From JAAYBY01 sp964654125 (GTDB taxonomy: Bacteria; Bacillota; Clostridia; Saccharofermentanales; UBA5734), in NCBI GenBank assembly GCA_964654125.1, contig CAZZGG010000013.1, forward strand, positions 1 to 42,207: a stretch of DNA of 42,207 nt, read 5' to 3'. A program made the position numbers and the translations under genes. Of this stretch, positions 24,462-33,634 are shown one piece after another; position 1 is the first letter of the stretch; every line of letters begins with the position of its first letter. The notes under the pieces are model-generated. The model had not been told where the DNA came from. It saw nothing but the letters and a program-made list of their open reading frames with translations, and ran no database searches.

Positions 24462-27175
24462 CTGTCTTTTGCTTCTCCTTGTTTTTCCAGCCTAATCTGA
24501 TAGCTGTTGGCTCCCCTGGCAAAGCTCAGTTCAAAGACGCCGGGAAAGCGTTCCTGACTGGCAGTTACTGGTGTGCCGCTCAGCTTAAAGAGGCCCTTTT
24601 GTTCAGCCTTTAAGCTGACAATAATTGTAAAATATGGGGCAGGACTAGCGGCCGCAGCCTGATCAAGCAGCCATTTTAGCTCCAGGCAGTCCAAATCCTC
24701 GTTCAGCTGGCAGCTGGTGACCCAGCCATCCAGACCCAGGTTGACAGTGCCAGGTGTAAAATAAGCAGCAAACCAGTTCAGTATGGGTGAGGACAGGCCG
24801 CCAAACTGGTGCCAGCCAGCTCCCCTGCCGCTTTCTATGATGAAATGCTCAAAACAGCAATAGGTCAGGCTGGTTTCTTTTTGCCACAACTCCAGGGCTG
24901 TGCGGGCGATCTGCCAGGCAAAGTCCGACTCACCGCAATCCAGCATAGTCTTCCAGATAAACCACTGGTGTGGCATCCAGACTGCCCCATTCCAGTAACC
25001 GGCCTGGCTGTAATAAGGCGCACTCTGGTCCACCACAGACAAGCCGATCGGGCTCCAGAGCTGGTCCTTGCTCTTTAGTTTGGCCAGCATGCCTTGATAA
25101 CGCTCTTGTATGAAAACACCGGCAACCAAGGGATAGAGCCCATCCAGGCCCTGGTTTAAAAAGTTGCCTGCTTCATCGTGAAGCAGATGATCAACTTCAC
25201 CTTTTTCATCATGGACGGTATAGCCGTAATAGCCCGATTCTTCATGCCAGGCTTTTTCCAAAGCTGCCTCGAAGCCGGCTATATGAGAAGAGTACATGGC
25301 GATGTCTTCGGCCTGGTCACCCAGTTGGCGGGCGGTCAGGCGCAGGATCTTGGCGATCCGGATCGCATGGGCCGTTGTAATAACCGGGCAGGTCCGGTCT
25401 GCCAGCTGCCGCCTGTGCACTGCCGCCTGGGCCGGATAATCATCCCAGCCACCGGAATTATAAAAGTAAGCCCAGGTCTGTAAAAGATTCGACGCAAAAG
25501 GCCGGGTCGATGAATGCTCATTGAAGCCGGCAAAATAGAGGTAATATTGCCGCAAACTCGGGTAGAAGCGCTCAGCTAACTGCCTAGACCTGGTTTTGTT
25601 CCACATTTCCAACCAGAGATAGAACTGAACAGGCACCATGCTGCCATGATGGATGAAGGCTGCCTGCCAGTCACCGGGCGCAGTCAGATAGGCGCTTAGA
25701 TTATCTAGCGCTCGTTCCAGATCCAGCTCCAGCAGGCCCAGGCCGAGAAAACCTGAATCCCAGGTATAAAGTGAATCCCACCAGCGACCTGGCGTATGGT
25801 GGCGGATATAGCTGCCTTTGGTGTAGACAGGATAGACGACATTGGTCAGCAAGGTGGCCGCCAGACGGTCCCGGCCAAATGTATAAGGCGCGCCAGCTGG
25901 GCTGGCCGGCCAGACCTTAGCGGTGTGTTGCACTAAGCTTTTTGCCGGCTGGTATTGCTTTAGCTGCTGGATCACTTCTGCCCTGCTGCCGGAAAATACA
26001 GCTGCCTGGATAGTCATTTCAGAATGCGGCTCTAGCGTCAAGGGCCGCAAAAATACGTTAGTGAAGTGGCCTTTTCTGTCTCCGTAGAGTTTTTTTGCGA
26101 CATGCTCATTCACATTATGGCGTAAAAAGGCATCCAGTTCTGAATTAAAGATCTCACGAATCTCATAGTTACTGTTATCCCAGGCCAGGCCATAACTATA
26201 GTCGCAATCCGTATATTGCAAAAGCAGGCTTTGCGGGGCCAGATCCGTCCTGATCTCCGGCACAGGCTCATTGGCCAGATCGTAAAAATGAACAGCCTGC
26301 TGGTCCTTACGGGCCAGGAAAGCAAAGCCGTCCAGCTCTAAATCTGCCTGGCCCACCTGACTGGCTGGGCCTTCGGCCTGCCAGACCAGGCTTGTTGCGC
26401 CAGACGCCAGATCACCGATCCGGCAAGAATAAAGCTCTATTTCGCCGGTTCCAGTTAGCTTAACTTGCTCCGGCTGGCCATTTATGATCAGCTGGAAGTT
26501 GAAACTGTAACCCCGGCTGATGCGGCAGCGAATCAGGCAGATGGCATCCTCTAGAGCTGCTGGCAGTGTGAAATGGTAGACAGCCTCATCTGCAGCTTCC
26601 TGGCCAAAACCTTTGGCCAGGGCGGTGCCGCCCACAAAATGATGGGCCCTGATCTCGCCTTCACGCCAGCCGTCATAGGTCAGGCCAAAGGTCGGCCGCC
26701 GCCTGGCATAGCAAATGCTGGTGAAGGAGAGGGCATCCAGCCAGACTGCGGACGGGGGCAGGACTAGCTGGGCTTTTTGCAATATTTCGCCGTGGCCGCG
26801 GATCTGGGGAAAGTGCATGGAAGCGGCAAAATGCAAGGCCAAAGACTGGTGGTGGTCAGTCCGGTTGACTGCCTGGATACTGATCTGGCTGCCGCTATCA
26901 CTGACCTGGCCAAAGGCCACATCGGTATAAACCCGGTCCTGCCATTCCAGCATATGGCGGTAGCTATAATTTGTTAGATCAGAATCAGCCTGCCAGGGAT
27001 ACCAGTTACCTTCCCAGCGCACATTAGGCACTTCCAGCTTCCGCCGGTAAAAACCCGGGAAGACACTGACATCAAAGCGCATACCACGCTCTGCATTGGC
27101 CAGGTGTGAGATACCGGCATAGGCTTTTGTATAGGGCCCCCATTGGGCCAGTCTCAAATCATGGCTTTTTTCCAC
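24458..27175 (-). CDS. Large six-hairpin glycosidase-like protein (GH63/MGH1-like)
   Basis: The 905-residue protein has no signal peptide and is probably cytoplasmic. The N-terminal 400 residues are beta-rich. From about residue 420 the sequence shows an (alpha/alpha)6-barrel pattern, with HHTPGRWWDSLYTWDSGFLG (about 460-480), a segment with YYGYTVHDEKG and GAVWMPHQWFIWKTM. These are typical of GH63, MGH1-like and amylo-1,6-glucosidase-like hydrolases. It has no close functional match that I can name. It starts just after a strong hairpin downstream of the binding protein gene and overlaps the aldo/keto reductase. It likely cleaves the oligosaccharide imported by this operon's transporter. 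Confidence 0.8.
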   Translation of the reverse strand: MEKSHDLRLAQWGPYTKAYAGISHLANAERGMRFDVSVFPGFYRRKLEVPNVRWEGNWYPWQADSDLTNYSYRHMLEWQDRVYTDVAFGQVSDSGSQISIQAVNRTDHHQSLALHFAASMHFPQIRGHGEILQKAQLVLPPSAVWLDALSFTSICYARRRPTFGLTYDGWREGEIRAHHFVGGTALAKGFGQEAADEAVYHFTLPAALEDAICLIRCRISRGYSFNFQLIINGQPEQVKLTGTGEIELYSCRIGDLASGATSLVWQAEGPASQVGQADLELDGFAFLARKDQQAVHFYDLANEPVPEIRTDLAPQSLLLQYTDCDYSYGLAWDNSNYEIREIFNSELDAFLRHNVNEHVAKKLYGDRKGHFTNVFLRPLTLEPHSEMTIQAAVFSGSRAEVIQQLKQYQPAKSLVQHTAKVWPASPAGAPYTFGRDRLAATLLTNVVYPVYTKGSYIRHHTPGRWWDSLYTWDSGFLGLGLLELDLERALDNLSAYLTAPGDWQAAFIHHGSMVPVQFYLWLEMWNKTRSRQLAERFYPSLRQYYLYFAGFNEHSSTRPFASNLLQTWAYFYNSGGWDDYPAQAAVHRRQLADRTCPVITTAHAIRIAKILRLTARQLGDQAEDIAMYSSHIAGFEAALEKAWHEESGYYGYTVHDEKGEVDHLLHDEAGNFLNQGLDGLYPLVAGVFIQERYQGMLAKLKSKDQLWSPIGLSVVDQSAPYYSQAGYWNGAVWMPHQWFIWKTMLDCGESDFAWQIARTALELWQKETSLTYCCFEHFIIESGRGAGWHQFGGLSSPILNWFAAYFTPGTVNLGLDGWVTSCQLNEDLDCLELKWLLDQAAAASPAPYFTIIVSLKAEQKGLFKLSGTPVTASQERFPGVFELSFARGANSYQIRLEKQGEAKDR

Positions 27176-27224
27176 TAATTTTCCCTCCCTTACCTGGATC
27201 GGCTTTATCCGTTAATTCATTTTA

Positions 27225-27266
27225 GCAAAAGAGCACGCATGTCATAAGGCATGCATGCCCTTTTGC
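27225..27266 (-). other. Intercistronic hairpin after binding-protein gene
   Basis: GCAAAAGGGCATGCATG pairs with CATGCGTGCTCTTTTGC through 17 positions, including a few wobble pairs, around an 8-base loop. It lies between the binding protein stop (27285) and the hydrolase start (27175). It could act as a partial terminator or 3' stabiliser. Confidence 0.7.
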
Positions 27267-27284
27267 CTGCTAGAGGCTGACTGC

Positions 27285-28958
27285 TTACTGTTTTTTCAAG
27301 ATTTCATAGATGTCATCAGCCAGAATTGTATTACTGCTCTCGTTTTCAAACCAGTTTTGATACCAGGCTTCCAACTTATCTCCACCGCCCCGCTGCCAGA
27401 GACTTTGCGCCTCTTCGATAGCCTGGTCAACAGTGAAGGATTCACCACTGATGATAGCCTTCATCATCAGGTCGTCAATTTGCTTGAAAAGAGTTGACTG
27501 GATCAAGGCTTCTTCCTTGGCCAGGGTCGGCATATGCTCTGGGTGGGTAAAGTCAGCCAGGGGCCTTGCGGTGTCAAGATAGGCCTGTTGAGCCAGCTTG
27601 TAACCACGCAGGGCTTCTGCTTCCACTTCATCGTTGATATTGAACAGGCTCTCCATCAGGCCGCACTGTTTGTCCAGGTTTCTTGATTCGAGCATCAGGT
27701 ATTCACGTGCGTAGGAACTGACTTCACGGCTCAGTTTTTCAGCATCTATGGCTACCGGACAGCCGCGGTCATTGAGTTCATGATGGACACCTGCAAAACC
27801 ATAGGCCAGAGTGTAGGTATATTCAGGATTGGAGTTAAAATCGATAAACTCAATCACTGCTTGGACGTTTTTGGCCTTGGCATTGACAATACCGTTCATC
27901 TGCACGGGATTTTCCACCCGGGGGTTGAAGCGGCCAGCGCCACTTTCCGGCAATGGTACCGGGTTGATTACCGCGACCGGGTCATTGCCTAGCAGCTCTG
28001 GCAGACCGGAAATAGCCCAGGTGTTCCAGTTGAAAAGGCTGGGCAGGATACCAAGTTTGCCTTCCTTGAAAACATCAGAAGGCAGGATCGGGCTGCTGAG
28101 GAAGTTAGGATCAACCAGACCTTCATCATAAAGCTGCTTTTTGAAACGAGTGGCCTCTTCCAGGTTCTCCCAAGCATAAACCAGCTTACCGTCTTTTTCA
28201 ATCCAGCCGGTGTTTTGGAAGATCTGGTCAATTACCAGATCACCCTTGCCAGCAAAGGCAATGCCCAGGGTGTCATCTGCGCCATTTTCGTCCGGATCGT
28301 CCTTGGTGAAAGCCCGGGCCACATTAAGCAGATCCTCTGTTGTCTGCGGCATATCCAGGCCCAGATTATCCAGCCAGTCCTGCCGAATAACTATCGACAT
28401 TAGGGGCACAACTTCCTGGAGGCGGCCCACAACATAAAGCTGGCCATCATCATAGGTGCCTGCCTTTTTGACGATTGGATATTCTGCCATGAAAGACTTA
28501 TAATAAGTGCTATACTCTGCGATGGGTTCATCCAGAGCCATCAACTGATGCTGCTGGTACAATGTATGCTTGAATTGGGTGTCATACTCATAGATCAGAT
28601 CAGGTGCGCTGTCTGAGGCAAATAGTGTATTCAGCACTTCAGTTGATTCACCCCGGGGTATCGCTATATATTCCACGAGAGCCGGGCCATTTTCATTAAT
28701 CCATTCTGTCCAGCGGTTGTCTTCCAGGGTGCCTTCTGACGGTGCCACCCGGCCGCCGCGATCATAAACTGTGACAGTGATGGTCGGCTTTTCTCCAGTT
28801 GTGCTGTTTGTTGTTGTCTCAGCTGAAGCTGCTTTACTTGTAGTACCGGCCGGCTGGCTCGCCGGGCTGGACGAACTAGCTGCTTGCCCTGCACAGCCAG
28901 CCAGGACTGCCAGCAGTGCTATGATTGCTGCAAGACTAATAACTAAAATCTTTTTCAC
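27285..28958 (-). CDS. Sugar ABC transporter substrate-binding lipoprotein
   Basis: This 557-residue binding protein has a lipoprotein signal (lipobox LAGC, C22) and a serine/threonine/alanine-rich linker of about 35 residues. The start is a GTG at 28958 with AAAGGAG 9 bases upstream; the longer frame to 29003 lacks a ribosome binding site and spoils the signal peptide. The mature part is the large LplA-type oligosaccharide-binding fold, with DENGADDTLGI near residue 220. It is the third gene of the region 3 operon, after the two permeases, and supplies the adjoining glycosidase with substrate (inference). Confidence 0.9.
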   Translation of the reverse strand: MKKILVISLAAIIALLAVLAGCAGQAASSSSPASQPAGTTSKAASAETTTNSTTGEKPTITVTVYDRGGRVAPSEGTLEDNRWTEWINENGPALVEYIAIPRGESTEVLNTLFASDSAPDLIYEYDTQFKHTLYQQHQLMALDEPIAEYSTYYKSFMAEYPIVKKAGTYDDGQLYVVGRLQEVVPLMSIVIRQDWLDNLGLDMPQTTEDLLNVARAFTKDDPDENGADDTLGIAFAGKGDLVIDQIFQNTGWIEKDGKLVYAWENLEEATRFKKQLYDEGLVDPNFLSSPILPSDVFKEGKLGILPSLFNWNTWAISGLPELLGNDPVAVINPVPLPESGAGRFNPRVENPVQMNGIVNAKAKNVQAVIEFIDFNSNPEYTYTLAYGFAGVHHELNDRGCPVAIDAEKLSREVSSYAREYLMLESRNLDKQCGLMESLFNINDEVEAEALRGYKLAQQAYLDTARPLADFTHPEHMPTLAKEEALIQSTLFKQIDDLMMKAIISGESFTVDQAIEEAQSLWQRGGGDKLEAWYQNWFENESSNTILADDIYEILKKQ

Positions 28959-29054
28959 AATAATTTTCTCCTTTAAATCGCCAATCCTTCTTATGGACAA
29001 CACTAGTGCATATTTTGCCAGTCACTCACCTCCTTCAGCCGCCTAAAAGCACCC

Positions 29055-29930
29055 TCAGGCCTTGATCGCTCCGATCATGACACCTTTAACAAAGTACTTT
29101 TGTAAAAACGGGTAGACGATCAGCATAGGGATGATCATGATCACAACTGCCGCAGACTTGACACCCTCAGGCGCAATAAGCAGTATATCATCCAGCTGCT
29201 GGTTCATCAGTTCGTCCATCAGGGTGCGGCTCTTAATCATCTGCTGGACCAGGACTGTCATATTATGTTTTGAGGATGTCGTTATATAAATCAAGACCGG
29301 CATATAAGCATTCCAGTAGGCTACACCATAGAACAAGGACAGGGCAGCCAGGACCGGTTTGGACAAAGGCAGCGCGATTGAAGAAAAGAGGCGAAATTCA
29401 CCACAACCGTCGATTGTCGCCGCTTCACTCAGCTCAACTGGTATGTTTTCGAAAAAGGCTTTCATGACCAGTACGTTATAGGTGGAGAGCATCATGGTGA
29501 ACCAGATCGCACCGTATCTGTTGACCAGCTTCAAGCTTTTGACCACCAGATAGGTCGGAATGATACCGCCGCTAAACAGCATGGTGAAGACCAGCATCAG
29601 GGTGAAGTGCTTGCGCCAGGGCATGTTGGGACGGGAAAGGGGATAAGCTGTCAAGGCGGTGCAGATCATACTGAACAAAAGCCCAAAAACGGTTATGACA
29701 ACGCTGTTTTTAAAAGAACGTACAATTGGCGTCCCTTCAAAAAGCATGCGATATGAATCAAGGTTGGGCTTGACCGGCCAGATCAGGACATGGCCGCCGG
29801 ACACCGCCGCCGCACTGCTGAAGGAAACAGCTATCACATGCACGATTGGCAGCAGGCAGAATAAGGCCAGAAAAAAAGTGATGATATGATTGATGGTGTA
29901 AAACAGGCCTTCGCCGCGATATTTTTGCAT
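29055..29930 (-). CDS. Carbohydrate ABC transporter permease, LplC type
   Basis: The 291-residue permease has six predicted helices, the EAA loop SEAATIDGCGEFRLFSS and C-terminus KYFVKGVMIGAIKA. A GAGGGAAG ribosome binding site precedes the ATG. It starts 10 bases after the permease B stop. It forms the membrane channel with that protein. Confidence 0.9.
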   Translation of the reverse strand: MQKYRGEGLFYTINHIITFFLALFCLLPIVHVIAVSFSSAAAVSGGHVLIWPVKPNLDSYRMLFEGTPIVRSFKNSVVITVFGLLFSMICTALTAYPLSRPNMPWRKHFTLMLVFTMLFSGGIIPTYLVVKSLKLVNRYGAIWFTMMLSTYNVLVMKAFFENIPVELSEAATIDGCGEFRLFSSIALPLSKPVLAALSLFYGVAYWNAYMPVLIYITTSSKHNMTVLVQQMIKSRTLMDELMNQQLDDILLIAPEGVKSAAVVIMIIPMLIVYPFLQKYFVKGVMIGAIKA

Positions 29931-29940
29931 TCTTCTTCCC

Positions 29941-30837
29941 TCACCATAAACCTTGATTAGAGCGCCGGGCTAGCCAGTTGGCGGTCAGGACAAGCGTCAG
30001 ACCAACCACAGATTCAAACAAACCTGCTGCAGCTGTCAGGCTGTACTGGGCGCCTTGCAGGCCGACTCTATATATATAGGTGCTGATAACTTCAGCTACA
30101 TTGGAGACAACCGAAGTTTGCAGATTGTAAACCTGATCGAAACCAACTTCCATCACCCGACCGATCTGCAAAATCAGGACAATTACAACTGTTGGCATGA
30201 TACCTGGGATAGTCACATGCCGGATTTGCTTGAACTTGCCGGCCCCGTCAATTCCAGCAGCTTCATAAAGTTCAGCATTGATAGATGAAAGGGCGGCCAG
30301 AAAGATAATCGCATTAAAGCCGGTATCTTTCCACAGACCGGCCCCAACAAAGATGGCAATCCAGGCACCTGGCTTATATAGAAAGGGTATTGATTGGCCG
30401 CCCAAGGTAATAATGATCCGGTTAATCACACCAGTATCGATGGCGAACATGATAAAAGTTATCCCGGAAATTATCACCCATGACAAAAAATGGGGCAGGT
30501 AGACAGCTGTCTGGACAAATTTTTTAAAAGAGTCGTGCCTGATCTCATTGATGAGGAGGGCCAGAATAATGGAGGCAGGAAAACCAAACAACAAGTTCAA
30601 AAAGCTGAGCACGAAAGTATTGCGGATCATCTGGACTGATAAAGGATTTTGGAAGAGCAGTTTAAAGTTCTCCAGGCCGACAAAGGGGCTGAACAAAATA
30701 CCATCCCTGAAGTTGTAATCTTTAAATGCAATCACCAAGCCGAACATCGGCACATATTTCATGACCACATAGATGACAAAACCGGGCAGGAACATCAACA
30801 AAAGCGGCCATGTCCCTTTGAAACTTTTTTGCTGCAT
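29941..30837 (-). CDS. Sugar ABC transporter permease, LplB type
   Basis: The 298-residue permease has six predicted helices and the EAA loop YEAAGIDGAGKFKQIRH. The start is the ATG at 30837 with AAAGGA 8 bases upstream. The open frame continues upstream to 31080 but reads lysine-rich, non-conserved sequence with no start signal, so I shortened it. It is the first gene of the region 3 operon and is divergent from the kinase operon; the response regulator at 34556 probably controls it. Confidence 0.88.
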   Translation of the reverse strand: MQQKSFKGTWPLLLMFLPGFVIYVVMKYVPMFGLVIAFKDYNFRDGILFSPFVGLENFKLLFQNPLSVQMIRNTFVLSFLNLLFGFPASIILALLINEIRHDSFKKFVQTAVYLPHFLSWVIISGITFIMFAIDTGVINRIIITLGGQSIPFLYKPGAWIAIFVGAGLWKDTGFNAIIFLAALSSINAELYEAAGIDGAGKFKQIRHVTIPGIMPTVVIVLILQIGRVMEVGFDQVYNLQTSVVSNVAEVISTYIYRVGLQGAQYSLTAAAGLFESVVGLTLVLTANWLARRSNQGLW

Positions 30838-30871
30838 GATAGTGGTCCTTTCTCTAAATCTGCATAGCTTT

Positions 30872-30904
30872 GCTGCCACTTTAGCCTGCTTTGCCAGTGG
30901 CAGC
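30872..30904 (-). promoter_or_regulatory. Inverted repeat in leader of region 3 transport operon
   Basis: GCTGCCACT and AGTGGCAGC form a perfect 9-bp inverted repeat about 35 bases before the permease start. A second, shorter one (CTGCTG/CAGCAG) lies further upstream near 30950. Either could be a regulator site or a leader hairpin. I could not place a convincing promoter for this operon in 30838-31103. Confidence 0.4.
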
Positions 30905-31027
30905 CTTGATTTTTTTGCTTTCGTTCTTGAATTTTTCGTCCTGCTGGCCAGGCAGCAGCTGCTTTCTTGATTATTTTGCCTTTCTTCTTTGTTTTTTTGA
31001 CATCTGACTTTTTTCGCCCAAAAAACT

Positions 31028-31057
31028 TTGACTTCATTTTCCGGCCTGTGCTTAAAT
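31028..31057 (+). promoter_or_regulatory. Putative promoter of the phosphoesterase/kinase operon
   Basis: TTGACT at 31028-31033 and TTAAAT at 31052-31057 are 18 bases apart, with a TGC just before the -10. The predicted start is near 31064, about 40 bases before the ATG. A perfect 14-bp palindrome, GGCTAAGCTTAGCC (31065-31078), covers the start site and may be an operator. Confidence 0.5.
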
Positions 31058-31103
31058 AAAGCCAGGCTAAGCTTAGCCAAAAACTTATGTGAGAGGCTCT
31101 GAC

Positions 31104-31907
31104 ATGGAAATCAAGCTAATGAGTTTTAATCTGAGAACGGATTCAGTTGAAGATAAAGAGCACGCCTGGCCAAACCGAGCCGGCATGGCGGCTAGCTTCA
31201 TTGAGCAGGAAGCAGCCGATCTGGTTGGCACCCAGGAAGGCCTAGCTCATATGCTGCAAGACATCAGGCGGCACCTGCCCGGCTATGCCAGCAGCGGCAA
31301 ATCACGGCAGTCCCAGCGGGCTGATGAGCATGTGGCAATTTTTCACAGAACTGCTCAGTGGCAGGTGCTGGAGAGCCAGACCTTCTGGCTCTCGCCGACA
31401 ACGCAGGCGCCCGGCAGCAAGGGCTGGGGTGCCCGCTGGCCGCGCATTTGCACCTGGGCTACATATGCCAGCACGCTTGATCCAGCTAGAAAACTGACCT
31501 TTTATAACGTGCACCTAGACAATTACAGTGCTTTGGCCCGCCTGGAAGGGCTCAAGCTGGTCTGGTCGGTTATGGAAAAAAAGCGGCAGGAGGACGGCTT
31601 ACCCTTTGTTCTGGCCGGCGACTTCAACACCAGCCCGGACACAGAACCCCTTCAGTGGCTGGCGGATGCCCGCATGGAAAAAAGCGGTCTGCAGGCACTT
31701 AGTATTTTTGATTACATGGCAGCAGAAAAGATAATGGCCGGTAAATCCTACCATGGCTTTTTAGGGGGAACCGAGGGCCAACCGATTGATTTTATTTTTA
31801 TCAGCAGTGATTTGGCCTTCAGCTCAGCCAAGATGCACCGTAACCAGGTGGACGGGCTCTATCTGTCTGACCACTATCCACTCAGCTGCACCATCAGCTT
31901 ATGCTGA
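31104..31907 (+). CDS. Endonuclease/exonuclease/phosphatase-family hydrolase
   Basis: The 267-residue protein has the EEP-fold (DNase I-like) motifs in order: MSFNLR near the start (N9), GTQEG (metal-binding glutamate near residue 43), FYNVHLDNYS, LAGDFNTSP and SDHYPLS at the C-terminus (catalytic Asp-His). The family cleaves phosphodiesters or phosphomonoesters in nucleic acids, sphingomyelin or inositol phosphates. No signal peptide is present. The start is the ATG at 31104 with GAGAGG upstream. Its stop overlaps the kinase start by 7 bases. Being co-transcribed with a sugar-sensing kinase and a PhnP-like phosphodiesterase suggests a phosphate-ester substrate (inference). Confidence 0.87.
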   Translation: MEIKLMSFNLRTDSVEDKEHAWPNRAGMAASFIEQEAADLVGTQEGLAHMLQDIRRHLPGYASSGKSRQSQRADEHVAIFHRTAQWQVLESQTFWLSPTTQAPGSKGWGARWPRICTWATYASTLDPARKLTFYNVHLDNYSALARLEGLKLVWSVMEKKRQEDGLPFVLAGDFNTSPDTEPLQWLADARMEKSGLQALSIFDYMAAEKIMAGKSYHGFLGGTEGQPIDFIFISSDLAFSSAKMHRNQVDGLYLSDHYPLSCTISLC

Positions 31908-33634
31908 AACTGCGCTTGCCCACCACCAGTTTTCGCGGCAAGCTGATCATCAATATCTCCCTGCTAATCCTCCTGACCATCCTGGCCTCGTCCATCTTTA
32001 ATTATCAGACCCATAAGCGTCTTTTCATCAGTGCCATGAAGGAGCAGGTGCAGAACATGAACGAGGAACTGCTCAAAAGGATTGATATGCAACAGACAGC
32101 AGTTGTGAAAATGAGTAACTCAATCATCTTCAACCCTTATGTGCAAAACGCTTTGACCCGGGTACAAAACCCGGCCAATCTCTATAACCTCTACCTTGAT
32201 CAGCAGGAATTAAAAGCCTTGACCAGCCAGATGCACATCGACAATCCCCAGCTGCTTTCCATGTATATCTTCGACCAGCAGGGCTATAACCGCAAGGAAA
32301 ATACTTTTTCTGTTATTCCCGACAAGCAGATGTCCGAATTTTACAATCAGCTGGCCCAGACTATGACAGGCGAAGATGGCATGGTCTGGTTCACCAGGCA
32401 ATTTACGCACGAAAACGAATTAAACACTGTCATACTAAATGCCCGCTGGATGAGGTCAAAAGATTTTGAAACCTATGGTCTTTTGCTCCTGGCTTTTAAC
32501 CCAAATCTTTTTGGTTCCCTGCTTGAAATAAAGAGCGGGCCCAACCAGTACATCCTTTACAGCCAGGCGGGTGAGATCCTGACCAGCCGTTTTGAAGATG
32601 AAAATCTGGCCTTGATTGATTGGCTTGCCCATGAGCCCGATCAGACAGTGATTCCGAAAAATTATCTGGCTGTCAAGAGCAAATCCAAGACAAGCCAGAT
32701 GGAACTGGTCCAGTTCATCTCGCTTAGGGAATTGGAAAAACAGACAAATGTGCTGCATCGTTACAACCTGCTCTCAGCAGCAATTGCCATTCTCATTGCC
32801 ATCTTGCTGATCAGCTGGTTCAGCAAAAAACAGCTCCAGCCGCTGCGTCAGCTGATGGAGGGGATGAAACATATCAGGCGCGGGGACTTAAATATCCGTC
32901 TAGATGCTAATGCCGGCAATGAATTTGATTCAATCAGACTGAGCTTTAACTCAGCCATGGACTATATTGATGAGCTGCTGCGCGAGGTCTATCAGCGCAA
33001 AATCAGTGAGCGCGATGCTGTTTTGCAGGCCCTGCAGGCCCAGCTTAATCCCCACTTTCTTTATAACACCCTGGGTTCAATTTACTGGAAGCTCTATTTG
33101 CAAAATGACGAGGAAACAGCTGACCTGATCTGGTGCCTGTCTGAGTTATTACGCTATTGCCTAGAGCCTTTAGAGCAGCCGACCACATTTGGTGATGAGA
33201 TCCAGCAGGTGCAAAATTATCTCAAGATCCAAAAGATCCGTTTTGAAAACCTGGAAGTCAGCTATGAGCTGGAGCAGGACACTTTAAGTATCCGGATGAT
33301 CCGTTTCCTGCTCCAGCCTGCTATAGAAAACATCTTCAAACACGGCTTTGCCAACAAAACAGGGCTTTTACGCATTAATATCCGCTCTTTTTTGCAAAAT
33401 GATGATTTTTACATCGCCATTGCAGATAATGGACATGGTATCACCCCGGACAAGCTAGAGCTGCTTGAGACGAGCGGCACAACTAGCGGGATCGGCCTTA
33501 GTAATGTCAGGCAGCGGATTGATCTGCTGCATGGCCCGCCCTATGGCATCACGATCAGTTCTGTGATCGAACAGGGCACCAAGATCTTGATCCGGCTCCC
33601 CCAAAAGAGCAACTGGCAAGGAGAGATGGATTGA
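31901..33634 (+). CDS. Sensor histidine kinase, YesM type
   Basis: The 577-residue kinase has a membrane helix at about 14-34, an extracytoplasmic sensor to about 285, a second helix at about 288-306 and a HAMP domain to about 360. A His_kinase (PF06580) domain follows with QLNPHFLYNTL, phospho-acceptor H385. The ATPase domain has the N box (QPAIEN, N477), G1 (IADNGHGI) and G2 (GIGLSNVRQRI). It overlaps the upstream gene by 7 bases and shares TGATG with the next one. It forms a two-component pair with the regulator at 34556, typical of systems that sense extracellular sugars and control LplABC-type transporters. Confidence 0.93.
   Translation: MLKLRLPTTSFRGKLIINISLLILLTILASSIFNYQTHKRLFISAMKEQVQNMNEELLKRIDMQQTAVVKMSNSIIFNPYVQNALTRVQNPANLYNLYLDQQELKALTSQMHIDNPQLLSMYIFDQQGYNRKENTFSVIPDKQMSEFYNQLAQTMTGEDGMVWFTRQFTHENELNTVILNARWMRSKDFETYGLLLLAFNPNLFGSLLEIKSGPNQYILYSQAGEILTSRFEDENLALIDWLAHEPDQTVIPKNYLAVKSKSKTSQMELVQFISLRELEKQTNVLHRYNLLSAAIAILIAILLISWFSKKQLQPLRQLMEGMKHIRRGDLNIRLDANAGNEFDSIRLSFNSAMDYIDELLREVYQRKISERDAVLQALQAQLNPHFLYNTLGSIYWKLYLQNDEETADLIWCLSELLRYCLEPLEQPTTFGDEIQQVQNYLKIQKIRFENLEVSYELEQDTLSIRMIRFLLQPAIENIFKHGFANKTGLLRINIRSFLQNDDFYIAIADNGHGITPDKLELLETSGTTSGIGLSNVRQRIDLLHGPPYGITISSVIEQGTKILIRLPQKSNWQGEMD

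Noticed and set aside
30838..31080. 81-residue N-terminal extension of the permease ending at 29941
   Set aside because: Lysine/glutamine-rich and unlike permeases; a good ribosome binding site supports the start at 30837, and the stretch is the divergent promoter region.
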